64,000 bases of DNA from Psychrosphaera aestuarii. Its GTDB lineage: Bacteria; Pseudomonadota; Gammaproteobacteria; Enterobacterales; Alteromonadaceae. Under the pieces are notes generated by a model. The model was not told where the DNA came from, ran no database searches, and saw only the letters and a list, made by a program, of their open reading frames with translations. The stretch spans positions 248,001 to 312,000 of the forward strand of contig NZ_CP072844.1 in assembly GCF_017948405.1 (NCBI RefSeq), in the 5' to 3' direction. Position 1 is the stretch's first letter, and every line of letters starts with the position of its first letter. Made by a program: the position numbers and the translations under genes. Of the stretch, positions 44,596-54,409 are shown piece after piece.

Positions 44596-44624
44596 TTGAC
44601 TAAAAGAGGATCAATCTATATTAT
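44596..44624 (+). promoter_or_regulatory. Candidate sigma-70 promoter of rpmH-rnpA
   Basis: TTGACT (44596-44601) and TATTAT (44619-44624) are 17 bases apart. A GC-rich discriminator (TCGGCG) follows, which would suit stringent control of ribosomal protein genes. Confidence 0.7.
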
Positions 44625-44643
44625 TCGGCGTCCTTTTTTGGGG

Positions 44644-44668
44644 CCCTGCAGGGGTCGCGACCTGCGGG
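44644..44668 (+). other. GC-rich hairpin in the rpmH 5' leader
   Basis: CCC/GGG, GCA/TGC and GGT/ACC stem segments with two small 5'-side bulges close a CGCG loop. The element stands out in an AT-rich region and lies 36 bases before the rpmH start. It has no T tract, so it is more likely a leader or mRNA-stability structure than a terminator. Confidence 0.5.
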
Positions 44669-44704
44669 ATAATTTGTAGTAATAACCGATCGGATGGATT
44701 TAAT

Positions 44705-44839
44705 ATGAAACGTACATTTCAACCTAGCGTACTAAAACGTAAACGTACACACGGTTTCCGTGCTCGTATGGCAACTAAAAACGGCCGTGCTGTTCTAGCT
44801 CGTCGTCGTGCGAAGGGACGTAAAGTTCTTTCTAAGTAA
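44705..44839 (+). CDS. rpmH: 50S ribosomal protein bL34
   Basis: The 44-residue product begins [20 protein letters not shown] and ends [12 protein letters not shown], highly basic and nearly identical to bL34 across gammaproteobacteria. It was found by reading the sequence directly, because it is short. The ribosome site GGATGG lies seven bases before the ATG. rnpA follows after three bases in the conserved rpmH-rnpA arrangement. Confidence 0.97.
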   Translation: MKRTFQPSVLKRKRTHGFRARMATKNGRAVLARRRAKGRKVLSK

Positions 44840-44842
44840 AAA

Positions 44843-45211
44843 GTGGATAACTTCACTTTTACAAGGGAGTTACGTTTAGTAACTCCCTCGCACTTTTCCC
44901 GCATATTTGACCGCCCGGTCAAAGCTGTTTCAGACCACTTTACACTTCTTGCTAAATATAACGATTTAACACACCCTCGTGTTGGACTTGTTGTTGCCAA
45001 AAAGAAAGAAAAAACTGCCGTTGGTCGAAATCGTATTAAGCGTATAGCACGAGAAAGTTTTCGTTTAAATCAACACGCATTGCCAAATATTGATATAGTA
45101 GTCATTGCTCGAGATGGTATCGGCAAAGTTGACAACGAGAAACTAAATAAACAGCTGAATAAATTATGGAAAAAAATCGCGCTCCGTTGCGAACAATCCT
45201 TAAAAAAATAG
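44843..45211 (+). CDS. rnpA: Ribonuclease P protein component
   Basis: RnpA supports the catalytic RNA of RNase P in trimming tRNA 5' ends. The 122-residue basic protein has [17 protein letters not shown] and the conserved RNA-binding [21 protein letters not shown]. The start codon is GTG at 44843, three bases after rpmH. Its last 46 bases overlap yidD. Confidence 0.95.
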   Translation: MDNFTFTRELRLVTPSHFSRIFDRPVKAVSDHFTLLAKYNDLTHPRVGLVVAKKKEKTAVGRNRIKRIARESFRLNQHALPNIDIVVIARDGIGKVDNEKLNKQLNKLWKKIALRCEQSLKK

Positions 45212-45432
45212 TCCGTGGCTACCAAGTCCTTATTAGTCCTTGGTTCCCGGCTAAATGCCGTTTTTATCCTAGTTGTTCAGAATACACTATTGAAGCATTA
45301 GATAAGCATGGATCTGCAAAAGGTTCTTGGTTAAGTGCCAAACGTATTCTAAAATGCCACCCTTTTAGTGATGGTGGATTTGATCCAGTACCAAACTCAA
45401 CATCAATTAACACAGAAAATAAAGAGAAGTAA
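45166..45432 (+). CDS. yidD: Membrane protein insertion efficiency factor YidD
   Basis: The 88-residue product has [39 protein letters not shown] and [14 protein letters not shown], diagnostic of YidD (HlyA/DUF37 family). YidD assists YidC-dependent insertion at the inner membrane. It overlaps the rnpA end in a different frame by 46 bases and is followed by yidC after five bases, the standard cluster order. Confidence 0.95.
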   Translation: MEKNRAPLRTILKKIVRGYQVLISPWFPAKCRFYPSCSEYTIEALDKHGSAKGSWLSAKRILKCHPFSDGGFDPVPNSTSINTENKEK

Positions 45433-45437
45433 GCGCT

Positions 45438-47096
45438 ATGGAATCGCAACGTTCGTTCTTAGTTATTGGTTTAGCCTTGGTTAGCTTTTTGCTATTCCAA
45501 CAATGGCAAGTCGATTACAACACGCCAGTACCTCAGCAAACATCGCCTGAGAATACACAAGTCATAACTGATAATGGTATGCCTAAAGCTAGTGTAAATA
45601 ACACTTCTGCTGATTTACCTGAGTCAGACACGGCACCAGTAACCGAAGTTGCAAAAGTAGCTTCTACACAGCTGATAAAAGTTACGACTGATGCTCTAGA
45701 GGTTTTAATCGACCCTCGAGGTGGTGACGTTGTTTCAGCCGTGTTACTCGAATATGACCGTACACATTTGTCTGAAGAAAAGTTTGTACTACTACAACAA
45801 ACCCCTGCTTATGTTGCAATGTCAGGTTTAGTTGGCGCTCAAGGTCCAGATGCTTCAACAGATGGCCGTCCAGTTTATAGTGCAACTCAACAAGAGTGGC
45901 TATTACAAGACAATAGCTTGGTAGTGCCGTTAACATTTACATCTAAAGACGGTTTGTCTGTTGTTAAAACATTTACTTTTAAACGTGCAAAACACTCGGT
46001 AGATGTCTCGTTTAAAGTAACAAATAACAATTCAACAGTTGCTCAGGTTCAACCTTTTTATCAGCTAAAACAAGATATCGTTGAACACGAAGGTAGCATG
46101 ATGATGCCGACTTATCGTGGTGGTGTTTACTCAACTGCGGACGAAGCCTACGACAAATACGACTTTGACGACATGGCCGATGAGCGCTTAAACAAAAATA
46201 CGCTTGGCGGTTGGGTTGGTATGATCCAACATTACTTTGTTAGTGCTTGGGTTCCAGCACAAACGGATCAAAACAATATTTACTCTCGCGTAATTAATAA
46301 TGGTGGCGCTGCAATCATTGGCGTTAAGTCACCTGCTATTAGTATTCAACCAGGTCAAACAATAGAAACAAACTCAACGTTGTTTGCAGGTCCAAAGAAC
46401 CAAGAAGAATTAAGTCAAATTCACGACACTCTTGATTTAACAGTTGATTACGGTTTTTTATGGTTTATTAGTCAAATTCTTTTCTCTGGTTTAGCGTTTA
46501 TATATGGCGTAGTTGGTAACTGGGGTATCGCAATTATTATCATCACTATTGTCGTGAAAATGATCCTTTATCCACTGACGAAAAAGCAATACGAGTCGAT
46601 GGCTAAAATGCGAGCTTTACAACCAAAAATGGAACAACTAAAACAACGTTTTGGTGATGACCGTCAGAAGTTTGGTCAAGCAACCATGGAACTTTATCGT
46701 AAAGAAAAAGTGAATCCGATGGGTGGTTGTTTACCTCTGTTACTACAAATGCCAATCCTGTTGGCATTGTATTGGGTATTCCTAGAAAGTGTTGAACTCC
46801 GTCATGCGCCGTTTGGCTTGTGGATCACAGACTTATCAGCAAAAGACCCGTACTTTGTATTGCCAATTCTATTTGGTGCATCAATGTTCTTAATGCAGAA
46901 GTTATCTCCAACGCCATCAGCTGATCCGATGCAACAAAAAATGATGACCTGGATGCCAGTATTATTCTCGGTATTCTTTTTGTGGTTCCCATCAGGTCTA
47001 GTTTTATACTGGTTTGTTTCTAACTTAATTTCTATTATTCAGATGTTAGTTATATACAAAAATATAGATAAAAAAGCGGCTGCCAAAAAAGGCTAA
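45438..47096 (+). CDS. yidC: Membrane protein insertase YidC
   Basis: YidC inserts and folds inner-membrane proteins, alone or with SecYEG; the F0 c subunit is a classic substrate. The 552-residue product has an N-terminal helix (RSFLVIGLALVSFLLFQQW) and a large periplasmic beta domain. The five-helix core has MGGCLPLLLQMPILLALYWV and MMTWMPVLFSVFFLWFPSG. Length is typical (548 in E. coli). A terminator follows. Confidence 0.97.
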   Translation: MESQRSFLVIGLALVSFLLFQQWQVDYNTPVPQQTSPENTQVITDNGMPKASVNNTSADLPESDTAPVTEVAKVASTQLIKVTTDALEVLIDPRGGDVVSAVLLEYDRTHLSEEKFVLLQQTPAYVAMSGLVGAQGPDASTDGRPVYSATQQEWLLQDNSLVVPLTFTSKDGLSVVKTFTFKRAKHSVDVSFKVTNNNSTVAQVQPFYQLKQDIVEHEGSMMMPTYRGGVYSTADEAYDKYDFDDMADERLNKNTLGGWVGMIQHYFVSAWVPAQTDQNNIYSRVINNGGAAIIGVKSPAISIQPGQTIETNSTLFAGPKNQEELSQIHDTLDLTVDYGFLWFISQILFSGLAFIYGVVGNWGIAIIIITIVVKMILYPLTKKQYESMAKMRALQPKMEQLKQRFGDDRQKFGQATMELYRKEKVNPMGGCLPLLLQMPILLALYWVFLESVELRHAPFGLWITDLSAKDPYFVLPILFGASMFLMQKLSPTPSADPMQQKMMTWMPVLFSVFFLWFPSGLVLYWFVSNLISIIQMLVIYKNIDKKAAAKKG

Positions 47097-47125
47097 CCCC
47101 TTAACCTGAAAAATAAAGTACAATT

Positions 47126-47153
47126 AAAGGCGGCCTGAGGGTCGCCTTTTTCA
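47126..47153 (+). terminator. Rho-independent terminator after yidC
   Basis: AAAGGCGGCC and GGTCGCCTTT form a 10-bp stem including one G-T pair, with a 4-base loop, followed by a short T run. It lies 29 bases after the yidC stop, and mnmE starts 25 bases later. Confidence 0.82.
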
Positions 47154-47177
47154 ATTTAAACGCAACAGAGACCAGAT

Positions 47178-48557
47178 ATGACCAGCCCATTTGAAAACAA
47201 TGACACAATTGCAGCTCAAGCAACCGCACCTGGAAAAGGAGGTGTAGGTATTATTCGCGTATCTGGACCAAAAGCAAAAGACATTGCAGCTCATATTGTT
47301 GGTCGTTGTCCTGAGCCTCGTCAAGCTGAGTATATGTCTTTCAAGTCTTCAGACGGCACAACGCTTGATCAAGGCATCGTGTTATTTTTTAAAGGACCAA
47401 ACTCCTTTACTGGTGAAGACGTTGTTGAGTTCCAAGGCCACGGCGGTCCAATTGTTATTGATCTCATTTTACAAGAAATCACAAAGATAGATGGATTAAG
47501 GTTAGCTAGAGCGGGTGAGTTTAGTGAACGTGCGTTCTTAAATGACAAAATTGACTTAACTCAAGCTGAAGCCATTGCCGACTTAATTGAAAGCAACTCT
47601 GTACAAGCGGCTAAATCAGCGCTTCAATCTCTGCAAGGCGAGTTTTCTAACAAAATAAACAGCCTTGTTGAAAAAATGATTCAACTGCGGATTTATGTAG
47701 AAGCAGCCATTGATTTTCCAGATGAAGAAATCGACTTTTTATCTGACGGAAAAGTAGCGAATGATCTTGATGGCATAATCGACTATTTAGACTCGGTAAA
47801 ACATCAGGCCCAGCAAGGGGCAATTATTCGTGAAGGAATGAAAGTCGTTATTGCAGGCAGGCCTAATGCAGGTAAGTCTTCATTACTTAATGCGCTATCA
47901 GGTAAAGACAGTGCGATTGTCACTGACATCGCAGGAACCACCAGAGACGTATTAAAAGAACATATCCACATCGATGGTATGCCGTTACATATTATCGATA
48001 CAGCAGGCCTTAGAGAAAGCCCTGATACCGTTGAACAAATTGGTATTGAGCGAGCATGGCAAGAAATTAATGATGCCGACAAAGTATTGTTAATGGTTGA
48101 TGCAACAAGTGGAGAGAATATAGATCCAAATGATATTTGGCCTGAGTTTATGGATAAGCTTCCAGAAAATATGCCTCTTAGTATCATCCGAAATAAAATT
48201 GACCTAATTGGTGAAAGCACTTCTCAAGTAACAGAGATTAACGATATTCCGGTCATTTCTATTTCAGCTCAGCAACAGCTTGGTATTGAAGAACTGAAAC
48301 AACATTTAAAAGCGGCAATGGGTTTTCAAGGAAGTACGGAAGGTACCTTTATGGCTCGTAGAAGACACCTTGACGCATTAAACAAAGCCTACTCACACTT
48401 ACTTCAAGGAAAAGAACAACTTCATTCATTTATTGCCGGTGAAATTTTGGCAGAAGAATTAAGAATCGCTCAACAACACCTCAATGAAATTACCGGTGAA
48501 TTTAGCTCAGATGATTTATTAGGCAGAATATTTAGTTCGTTCTGCATAGGTAAATAG
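47178..48557 (+). CDS. mnmE: tRNA modification GTPase MnmE
   Basis: MnmE, with MnmG, installs the cmnm5 group on U34 of several tRNAs. The 459-residue product begins with [22 protein letters not shown]. The G domain has Walker [35 protein letters not shown] and NKIDL. It ends with the catalytic SSFCIGK. Length matches E. coli (454). mioC follows after 18 bases. Confidence 0.97.
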   Translation: MTSPFENNDTIAAQATAPGKGGVGIIRVSGPKAKDIAAHIVGRCPEPRQAEYMSFKSSDGTTLDQGIVLFFKGPNSFTGEDVVEFQGHGGPIVIDLILQEITKIDGLRLARAGEFSERAFLNDKIDLTQAEAIADLIESNSVQAAKSALQSLQGEFSNKINSLVEKMIQLRIYVEAAIDFPDEEIDFLSDGKVANDLDGIIDYLDSVKHQAQQGAIIREGMKVVIAGRPNAGKSSLLNALSGKDSAIVTDIAGTTRDVLKEHIHIDGMPLHIIDTAGLRESPDTVEQIGIERAWQEINDADKVLLMVDATSGENIDPNDIWPEFMDKLPENMPLSIIRNKIDLIGESTSQVTEINDIPVISISAQQQLGIEELKQHLKAAMGFQGSTEGTFMARRRHLDALNKAYSHLLQGKEQLHSFIAGEILAEELRIAQQHLNEITGEFSSDDLLGRIFSSFCIGK

Positions 48558-48575
48558 GTAAATAGAAGAATAACC

Positions 48576-49010
48576 ATGATTAAGATTATAGTTGGCACAG
48601 AAACCGGCACCGCAGAATATGTCGCAGATGAAGTTTTAGAGCTGTTAAATGAACATGATTTAAATGCTGAAGTGATTGATCAACTATCGGACTTACCGCT
48701 GTCCGATAAGGAAACCTTGCTTATTTGCACGTCAACACATGGTGCTGGTGACGTTCCAAACAATTTAAAGAACTTTGAGAAGTGGCTAAAAACGGCCCCA
48801 AACTTAGAGAGTAAAAAGTTTGCGGTTATTGGCTTAGGGGACTCCAGTTACGATACGTTCTGTCAAGCAGCTATATCATTAGATGAATTGTTATCTAGCG
48901 CAAACGCAACCCGTATGTTTGCACCAATTTTAGCGGACGCGATGTCTGATGAACTTCCAGAAGACATCATTCTTCCTTTATTAAAAGTTCAATTGGATAA
49001 ATTAGCTTAA
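48576..49010 (+). CDS. mioC: Flavodoxin-like protein MioC
   Basis: The 144-residue flavodoxin-fold protein has the FMN phosphate loop VGTETGTAEYVADEV, CTSTHGAGDVPNNL and IGLGDSSYDTFC. MioC is associated with biotin synthase electron supply and gene order near oriC in E. coli. Here it is transcribed toward the origin as in E. coli, but cpdB lies between them and a terminator closes mioC first. Confidence 0.9.
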   Translation: MIKIIVGTETGTAEYVADEVLELLNEHDLNAEVIDQLSDLPLSDKETLLICTSTHGAGDVPNNLKNFEKWLKTAPNLESKKFAVIGLGDSSYDTFCQAAISLDELLSSANATRMFAPILADAMSDELPEDIILPLLKVQLDKLA

Positions 49011-49061
49011 ACATAACTATCTTCAATTTTGCGTCTTCATTAAAGATAGCGTCAATGTAAT

Positions 49062-49100
49062 GAGCAGCGATACATAAAGCACATCACTGCTCGTTTTTTT
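49062..49100 (+). terminator. Rho-independent terminator after mioC
   Basis: GAGCAG (49062-49067) pairs with CTGCTC (49087-49092), extended by GAT/ATC past one mismatch, followed by a T run. It would stop mioC transcription before it enters the opposing cpdB gene and the origin. Confidence 0.85.
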
Positions 49101-49112
49101 ATACTACCTTAC

Positions 49113-51143
49113 CTAGTTTGCAGTTAAATCAATCTGGTAAAACGCAAGTCCATCTTTATTAACTCGAACCGGATTCGTAATAGTAATCGCGTTAATATTT
49201 TCCGATACTTTTTGTGCTTTTAAAGACGGCGAAGAGGTAAAAAAGACATCTAATTTGGCCAAAGTTTTAATTGGTTTAAAACGCCAGTTACTATCTGGAA
49301 GCGCCTTAATACCGGCTCCTTTATTCATATTAGATTGGGCTTGAATATAACTTCTTAATACAGTTCTGTTTTCGTCTGGTCCTTCAAACGTCTCTCTTGA
49401 AACTCCATCTATATTTGGAAACTTGCCCCCACCAGATGCTCTGTAATTATTAGTGACCACAAGAAACTCACCGTCTAGATTAATTGGAATCCCTTTATAT
49501 TTAAGATTTACAATACGATGAGCTGATTTGTTTTGAAGATGCCCTTCTGTGTTATAGCGAGAAGGCTGCGTGATATCAATTTCATAAGTAACACCATCAA
49601 TGACATCAAAATCAAAACTAGGAAACGAATCATTTAACAAATACTGAGGTTCTGAAGATGTTGGGTCTATCTGATTAAACTGACCTGCTGAACGCTCTAG
49701 CCATTCCTTTACATCTTGTCCTGTTAGTTTTATTACTCTAATTGTATTTGGAAACACATATAAGCTAACAACATCTAATAACGAGACCTTTCCTGCTTCA
49801 ATATAAGTAAAGTCCTCAGAGCCGTTCCTACCTGCTCTAAATGGTGCTGCTGCAGATAAAACAGGCAGGCCATCAAGCTCAGTTCCTAATATAAAACGTT
49901 TACCCCAGTCTATTTGGGCGTTAGCTACAATTTGAATTGAAGGATCATCCTGCACCAAAGAGAAATAACTATTAATAGGATGTGCAAGTTCAGCAAAAGA
50001 TTCTGATATCCACTTTATGGTAGCTTCATGCTCTGCCTTAATAGCTTCAGAAACTGCTTTATCAGCTTCAGCAAGATCAACAAAAGTATCATTTCGTTTT
50101 GAACCACTAGCGATTGCTCTGACAGAAACAGTAGACTCCTTGATAGACCATTGGCCGTTATCGCTTAACGTTAACTCTAAATCAATTAAACCTAGGTGAT
50201 TACCAAAAAAGCCCGGCATAACAGCAGGAACACCATTGAGTTTACCAGTTTTATTATTTATACCTAAATGCTCAAAACCATCAAAAGTAGGATCGCCCGG
50301 AAACAATCGATGATGATGTCCAAACAAAATAGCATCAATGCCAGGGACTTTAGATAACATCAAGGCAACATTCTCTGCACCTTCTTTATGATCTTGCATC
50401 GACAAACCAGAGTGAGGAATAGCGATGACAATGTCCGCGCCTTTAGCTTTCATTTCTGGAACAAATTTTTGTGCTGTTTTTATGATGTCTTCTGCAAATA
50501 CTTTTCCTTCAAGATGACTTTTATCCCATTGCATTATTTGAGGAGGAACAAAGCCAATGTAACCAATATTGATGTCATAAGTATGACCATTGCCATCATC
50601 CAACGTTTTAGCCTTTATAAGGTATGGCAAGAAAGTGTTAACTACTTCATCGTTTTTACTTTTCTCATAAACGTTTGCGCTTATATAAGGGAAGTTTGCA
50701 CCTTCGATAGAGGCTTTTAAGAACTCAAGACCAAAGTTAAACTCATGATTACCAATATTTGCTACATCGTAATTCATTAAATTCATCGCTTTAAAAGCAA
50801 CATGTGTATCGCCGGCCAATATGCTATCTCTACGAATTTGCGCTTCATAATCACCAAGAGGGCTATTCTGCAATAGATCACCATTATCAATTAAAACAGA
50901 ATTGAGCACTTCTGATCGTGCCTCTTTGATCAAAGTTGCCGTGTTAACAAAACCTATCGATTCCGTCTTTGTTTTTCTAAAATAGTCATAATTAGCGAAG
51001 TACATATGGATATCTGTAGTCTCCATAATACGTAAAGTTAAAGTTGGAGACACCTCTTCCTTAGCAGGTTCTGGTACTGAGCAGGCTGCTATAAAAAGAA
51101 TAAAAACCAGAGAAACTGACTTAAAAGAAAAATATAATTGCAT
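49113..51143 (-). CDS. cpdB: 2',3'-cyclic-nucleotide 2'-phosphodiesterase / 3'-nucleotidase, lipoprotein form
   Basis: CpdB degrades 2',3'-cyclic nucleotides and 3'-nucleotides in the periplasm. The 676-residue product has calcineurin-type metal motifs RIMETTDIHMYF, SVLIDNGDLLQNSPLGDY, GNHEFNFG and FGHHHRLFPG. A C-terminal nucleotide-binding domain has SAGQFNQIDPTS and NNYRASGGGKFP, closely like E. coli CpdB. The signal peptide ends in a lipobox (FIAAC, Cys about 21), whereas E. coli CpdB is soluble. It is transcribed away from the candidate oriC. Confidence 0.92.
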   Translation of the reverse strand: MQLYFSFKSVSLVFILFIAACSVPEPAKEEVSPTLTLRIMETTDIHMYFANYDYFRKTKTESIGFVNTATLIKEARSEVLNSVLIDNGDLLQNSPLGDYEAQIRRDSILAGDTHVAFKAMNLMNYDVANIGNHEFNFGLEFLKASIEGANFPYISANVYEKSKNDEVVNTFLPYLIKAKTLDDGNGHTYDINIGYIGFVPPQIMQWDKSHLEGKVFAEDIIKTAQKFVPEMKAKGADIVIAIPHSGLSMQDHKEGAENVALMLSKVPGIDAILFGHHHRLFPGDPTFDGFEHLGINNKTGKLNGVPAVMPGFFGNHLGLIDLELTLSDNGQWSIKESTVSVRAIASGSKRNDTFVDLAEADKAVSEAIKAEHEATIKWISESFAELAHPINSYFSLVQDDPSIQIVANAQIDWGKRFILGTELDGLPVLSAAAPFRAGRNGSEDFTYIEAGKVSLLDVVSLYVFPNTIRVIKLTGQDVKEWLERSAGQFNQIDPTSSEPQYLLNDSFPSFDFDVIDGVTYEIDITQPSRYNTEGHLQNKSAHRIVNLKYKGIPINLDGEFLVVTNNYRASGGGKFPNIDGVSRETFEGPDENRTVLRSYIQAQSNMNKGAGIKALPDSNWRFKPIKTLAKLDVFFTSSPSLKAQKVSENINAITITNPVRVNKDGLAFYQIDLTAN

Positions 51144-51767
51144 AAAACCGATTATCCAAATAACAAATTAGACCTAGATCATAAACGATTACGGCTCTTT
51201 TTTTATTTAATTTTAAACTTGATCGCATTTATTTGCCTGGATCTAAAAAATATAACGATCTTTTTTAACATAGGTAATTAGATCTACTTATACACATCAA
51301 CATAGCCAAATTAGCCGATCATTAACCTGATCACAGGATTAATCCTAGTTACTAACAATATGCACACAGAGATGTTATTTAGTTATATCTCCTGTGCATA
51401 AGATCGTTAAGATCGTTTGATCTAACTGGAGATATCCAGATGGTAACTTTTACATCGTATTTGGCTGTGGATAAAAGAGCTACTTATCCAAGGGTTTAAA
51501 CACACTTGATCCAAGTTAGATCACAGTTATTGATCGCTATAAGATCCTATTTTAATTAAAGAAAAATAGCTTACACACAGAAAACTAGATACTTAATAGT
51601 AATAAAAATAAAAGATCTTTAAATAGATCTTATATTAATAGAGTGATCAGAAACTTATAATTTAGACCATTCCCTGAGTAAAAAATAACCTTTTCAATCC
51701 TTATCAAACCAAGATAGAATACGCGCCCTTTTTTAAGGATCCGTTTTTTAGTTGTATTGAGGTAATC
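51144..51767. other. Candidate chromosomal replication origin (oriC)
   Basis: This 624-base gap between cpdB and mnmG holds 18 GATC sites between 51177 and 51741, where about two would be expected by chance. Consensus DnaA boxes are TTATACACA (51288-51296), TGTGCATAA (51393-51401) and TGTGGATAA (51466-51474). One-mismatch boxes are at 51152, 51358 and 51571. An AT-rich segment with GATC-starting 13-mers at 51614, 51626 and 51645 lies on the mnmG side, as the unwinding element does in E. coli. The dense GATC suggests Dam/SeqA control. Confidence 0.85.
51692..51720 (+). promoter_or_regulatory. Candidate mnmG promoter
   Basis: TTTCAA (51692-51697) and TAGAAT (51715-51720) are 17 bases apart. 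A GC-rich discriminator (GCGCCC) follows, as at stringently controlled promoters. It lies at the right edge of the oriC region, 48 bases before the mnmG ATG. Confidence 0.45.
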
Positions 51768-53657
51768 ATGATCTTTTCTGAACATTTTGATGTCATCGTT
51801 GTTGGTGGTGGACATGCAGGTACTGAAGCTGCTTTAGCGGCAGCGCGCATGGGACAAAATACGCTTTTGCTAACGCACAACGTAGATACGTTAGGCCAAA
51901 TGTCATGTAATCCAGCAATTGGCGGTATTGGAAAAGGTCATTTAGTAAAAGAAATAGATGCTCTTGGCGGAGCAATGGCGCTTGCTGCTGACGCTGGTGG
52001 TATTCAGTTTAGAACCTTAAATTCTTCAAAAGGCCCAGCCGTTAGAGCAACAAGAGCTCAAGCAGATCGTCAACTTTACAAAGCAGCAATCCGTACAACT
52101 TTAGAAAACCAAGAGAACTTAAAGATATTTCAACAATCTTGTGACGATCTTATCGTAGAGAACGATCGTGTGGTTGGTGTTGTGACTCAAATGGGCCTCA
52201 AATTCAAAGCCAAAAGCGTTGTGTTGACTGTTGGAACCTTTTTAGGTGGAAAGATACACATTGGTTTAGAAAATCATTCAGGGGGGCGCGCAGGCGATCC
52301 TCCTTCAATCGCTTTAGCGGATCGTTTAAGAGAATTACCATTCAGAGTTGATCGCCTAAAAACAGGTACTCCTCCGCGCATAGACGCTCGAACAGTAGAC
52401 TTCTCTGTCATGCAAGCGCAACCAGGTGACACACCAACACCAAATTTTTCTTATATCAGTAAAAACGGGTGTCATCCGGAACAGATCCCTTGTTTTATAA
52501 CTTACACGAACGAGAAAACACACGATGTTATTCGTGGTGGTTTAGATAGATCTCCGATGTACTCAGGCGTTATTGAAGGTATAGGTCCTCGATACTGCCC
52601 TTCAATTGAAGACAAAATTGTTCGATTTGCAGATAAAGATAAGCACCAAATATTTGTAGAGCCAGAAGGCTTAACTACTCATGAGCTATATCCAAATGGT
52701 ATTTCTACAAGCTTGCCTTTTGATGTACAAATAGAGTTAGTTCACTCAATTGCAGGTTTTGAAAACGCACATATCACTCGTCCTGGTTACGCAATTGAGT
52801 ATGATTATTTTGATCCACGTGATTTAAAACAGTCATTAGAAACCAAATTTATTGATGGGCTCTTTTTTGCTGGCCAAATCAACGGCACAACTGGTTATGA
52901 AGAAGCTGGTGCACAAGGTTTAATAGCAGGGTTAAACGCTGCATTGCATGCACAAGAAAAAGAAGCATGGTCACCAGGTCGAGATCAAGCTTACATAGGC
53001 GTTTTAATTGATGATTTAGCAACGCTTGGTACTAAAGAACCATATCGTATGTTCACTAGCCGTGCTGAATACAGACTCTTGTTAAGAGAAGATAATGCGG
53101 ATCTTCGTTTAACAGAAAAAGGTCGAGAGTTAGGTCTTGTATGTGACGAGCGTTGGAAAACATTTAATGAAAAAATTGAACAAATAGCGGTTGAGCAAGA
53201 AAGATTAAAATCAAACTGGATCCATAAAGATCATGCTGCTTTAGATCAAGTAAACGAGTTATTGAAAACCCCAATATCGCGTGAGGCAAGTTTAGAAGAC
53301 TTAATTCGCCGTCCAGAAGTTCGTTATGAAGATCTAATGAACATTGAAGGTGTGGGTCCTGCAAATGAAAATAAACAAGCCGCTGAACAAGTTGAAATAC
53401 AGATCAAATATCAGGGTTATATTGATCGTCAATTATTAGAGATCGCAAAACAACAAAAAAATGAAGATACCGTAATCCCGAGTGATTTTGATTACGCTTC
53501 TATTAGCGGTTTATCAAATGAAGTGATTGCCAAGCTTGAAGATGCTAGACCCGATACCGTTGGTCAGGCTGCTCGTATTTCTGGTATTACACCAGCGGCA
53601 ATATCAATGATTTTAGTGTATTTGAAAAAACACAACGCTTTAAAAAAATCAGCGTAA
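51768..53657 (+). CDS. mnmG: tRNA uridine 5-carboxymethylaminomethyl modification enzyme MnmG
   Basis: MnmG (GidA) is the FAD partner of MnmE. The 629-residue product has the FAD motif [58 protein letters not shown] and the C-terminal [12 protein letters not shown]. Length equals E. coli MnmG. It is transcribed away from the candidate oriC. By my count it also carries about 18 GATC sites, more than twice random expectation. Confidence 0.98.
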   Translation: MIFSEHFDVIVVGGGHAGTEAALAAARMGQNTLLLTHNVDTLGQMSCNPAIGGIGKGHLVKEIDALGGAMALAADAGGIQFRTLNSSKGPAVRATRAQADRQLYKAAIRTTLENQENLKIFQQSCDDLIVENDRVVGVVTQMGLKFKAKSVVLTVGTFLGGKIHIGLENHSGGRAGDPPSIALADRLRELPFRVDRLKTGTPPRIDARTVDFSVMQAQPGDTPTPNFSYISKNGCHPEQIPCFITYTNEKTHDVIRGGLDRSPMYSGVIEGIGPRYCPSIEDKIVRFADKDKHQIFVEPEGLTTHELYPNGISTSLPFDVQIELVHSIAGFENAHITRPGYAIEYDYFDPRDLKQSLETKFIDGLFFAGQINGTTGYEEAGAQGLIAGLNAALHAQEKEAWSPGRDQAYIGVLIDDLATLGTKEPYRMFTSRAEYRLLLREDNADLRLTEKGRELGLVCDERWKTFNEKIEQIAVEQERLKSNWIHKDHAALDQVNELLKTPISREASLEDLIRRPEVRYEDLMNIEGVGPANENKQAAEQVEIQIKYQGYIDRQLLEIAKQQKNEDTVIPSDFDYASISGLSNEVIAKLEDARPDTVGQAARISGITPAAISMILVYLKKHNALKKSA

Positions 53658-53691
53658 ACTTCTTCCATAACATAATAAAAATATTCTCTAG

Positions 53692-53716
53692 GTATGGCGA
53701 GCATTGCTCGCTATAC
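53692..53716 (+). terminator. Intergenic hairpin between mnmG and rsmG
   Basis: An 11-bp stem with one G-T pair (GTAT/ATAC outer, GCGAGC/GCTCGC inner) closes a 3-base loop. The following sequence is T-rich (TTTCTTATCTCATTTT) but interrupted. It may be a weak terminator, an attenuator or a processing site in the mnmG-rsmG transcript. Confidence 0.55.
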
Positions 53717-53753
53717 TTTCTTATCTCATTTTAAAAATCGCCAAATTTAAGCC

Positions 53754-54389
53754 ATGTTAAAAAATAAACTTATTCAATTGTTAGAAAAAACAGACTTACA
53801 TTATTCTGATTTACAAATAAACCAATTAGTTGGTTATGTTGAAATGCTTAATAAATGGAATAAGGCTTATAATTTAACCTCGGTACGTGATCCTCAACAA
53901 ATGCTAATAAAACATATTGTTGACAGTTTGGTGGTAAGTCCTTACTTACAGAAAACACCAAATAAAAATAATAAATTTATTGATGTAGGTACAGGTCCTG
54001 GTTTACCAGGAATGCCGTTAGCGATTGCCAACCCAGATAGTGAGTTTACTTTGTTAGATTCGCTTGGGAAAAGAATAAGATTTATTACACAAGTTAACCA
54101 CGAACAGGGTATAAAAAACGTTACACCAATGTTAAGCCGCGTTGAAGATCACCATGGCGAATATTCAGGTGTTTTAAGTCGAGCATTTGCTTCAATCTCT
54201 GACATGGTTCACTGGAGTCATCACCTTGTTGCAAAAGATGGCCGTTTTTTCGCCTTAAAAGGTCAACTTGATCAAGAAGAAATTGAAGCTTTACCTGAAT
54301 TTGTTAAAGTTGAAGAAATTATTCAATTAACCGTGCCTGAATTAGAAGGTGAGCGTCATTTAGTTGTGTTGAGTAAACGTAACGATTGA
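53754..54389 (+). CDS. rsmG: 16S rRNA (guanine-527-N7) methyltransferase RsmG
   Basis: RsmG methylates G527 of 16S rRNA. The 211-residue product has [32 protein letters not shown], the SAM-binding [16 protein letters not shown] and [15 protein letters not shown], all typical of RsmG/GidB. It lies between mnmG and parA as in many proteobacteria. Confidence 0.96.
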   Translation: MLKNKLIQLLEKTDLHYSDLQINQLVGYVEMLNKWNKAYNLTSVRDPQQMLIKHIVDSLVVSPYLQKTPNKNNKFIDVGTGPGLPGMPLAIANPDSEFTLLDSLGKRIRFITQVNHEQGIKNVTPMLSRVEDHHGEYSGVLSRAFASISDMVHWSHHLVAKDGRFFALKGQLDQEEIEALPEFVKVEEIIQLTVPELEGERHLVVLSKRND

Positions 54390-54409
54390 TTAAAGGGATT
54401 GAGACTAAC

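Larger units (their letters stand above)
44289..44704. promoter_or_regulatory. dnaA-rpmH divergent intergenic region with three DnaA boxes
   Basis: The 416-base gap holds consensus DnaA boxes TTATCCACA at 44362-44370 and 44520-44528, and an inverted TGTGAATAA at 44554-44562. It also holds divergent promoters for dnaA and rpmH. Only two GATC sites are present (near 44585 and 44609). It is the point where gene direction switches from leftward to rightward. It may be a regulatory region, a secondary DnaA-binding centre, or in principle an origin. Confidence 0.75.

Noticed and set aside
47804-48220. 138-codon open frame antisense to mnmE
   Set aside because: It is fully inside mnmE; the translation is low-complexity Ser/Ile-rich and matches nothing.
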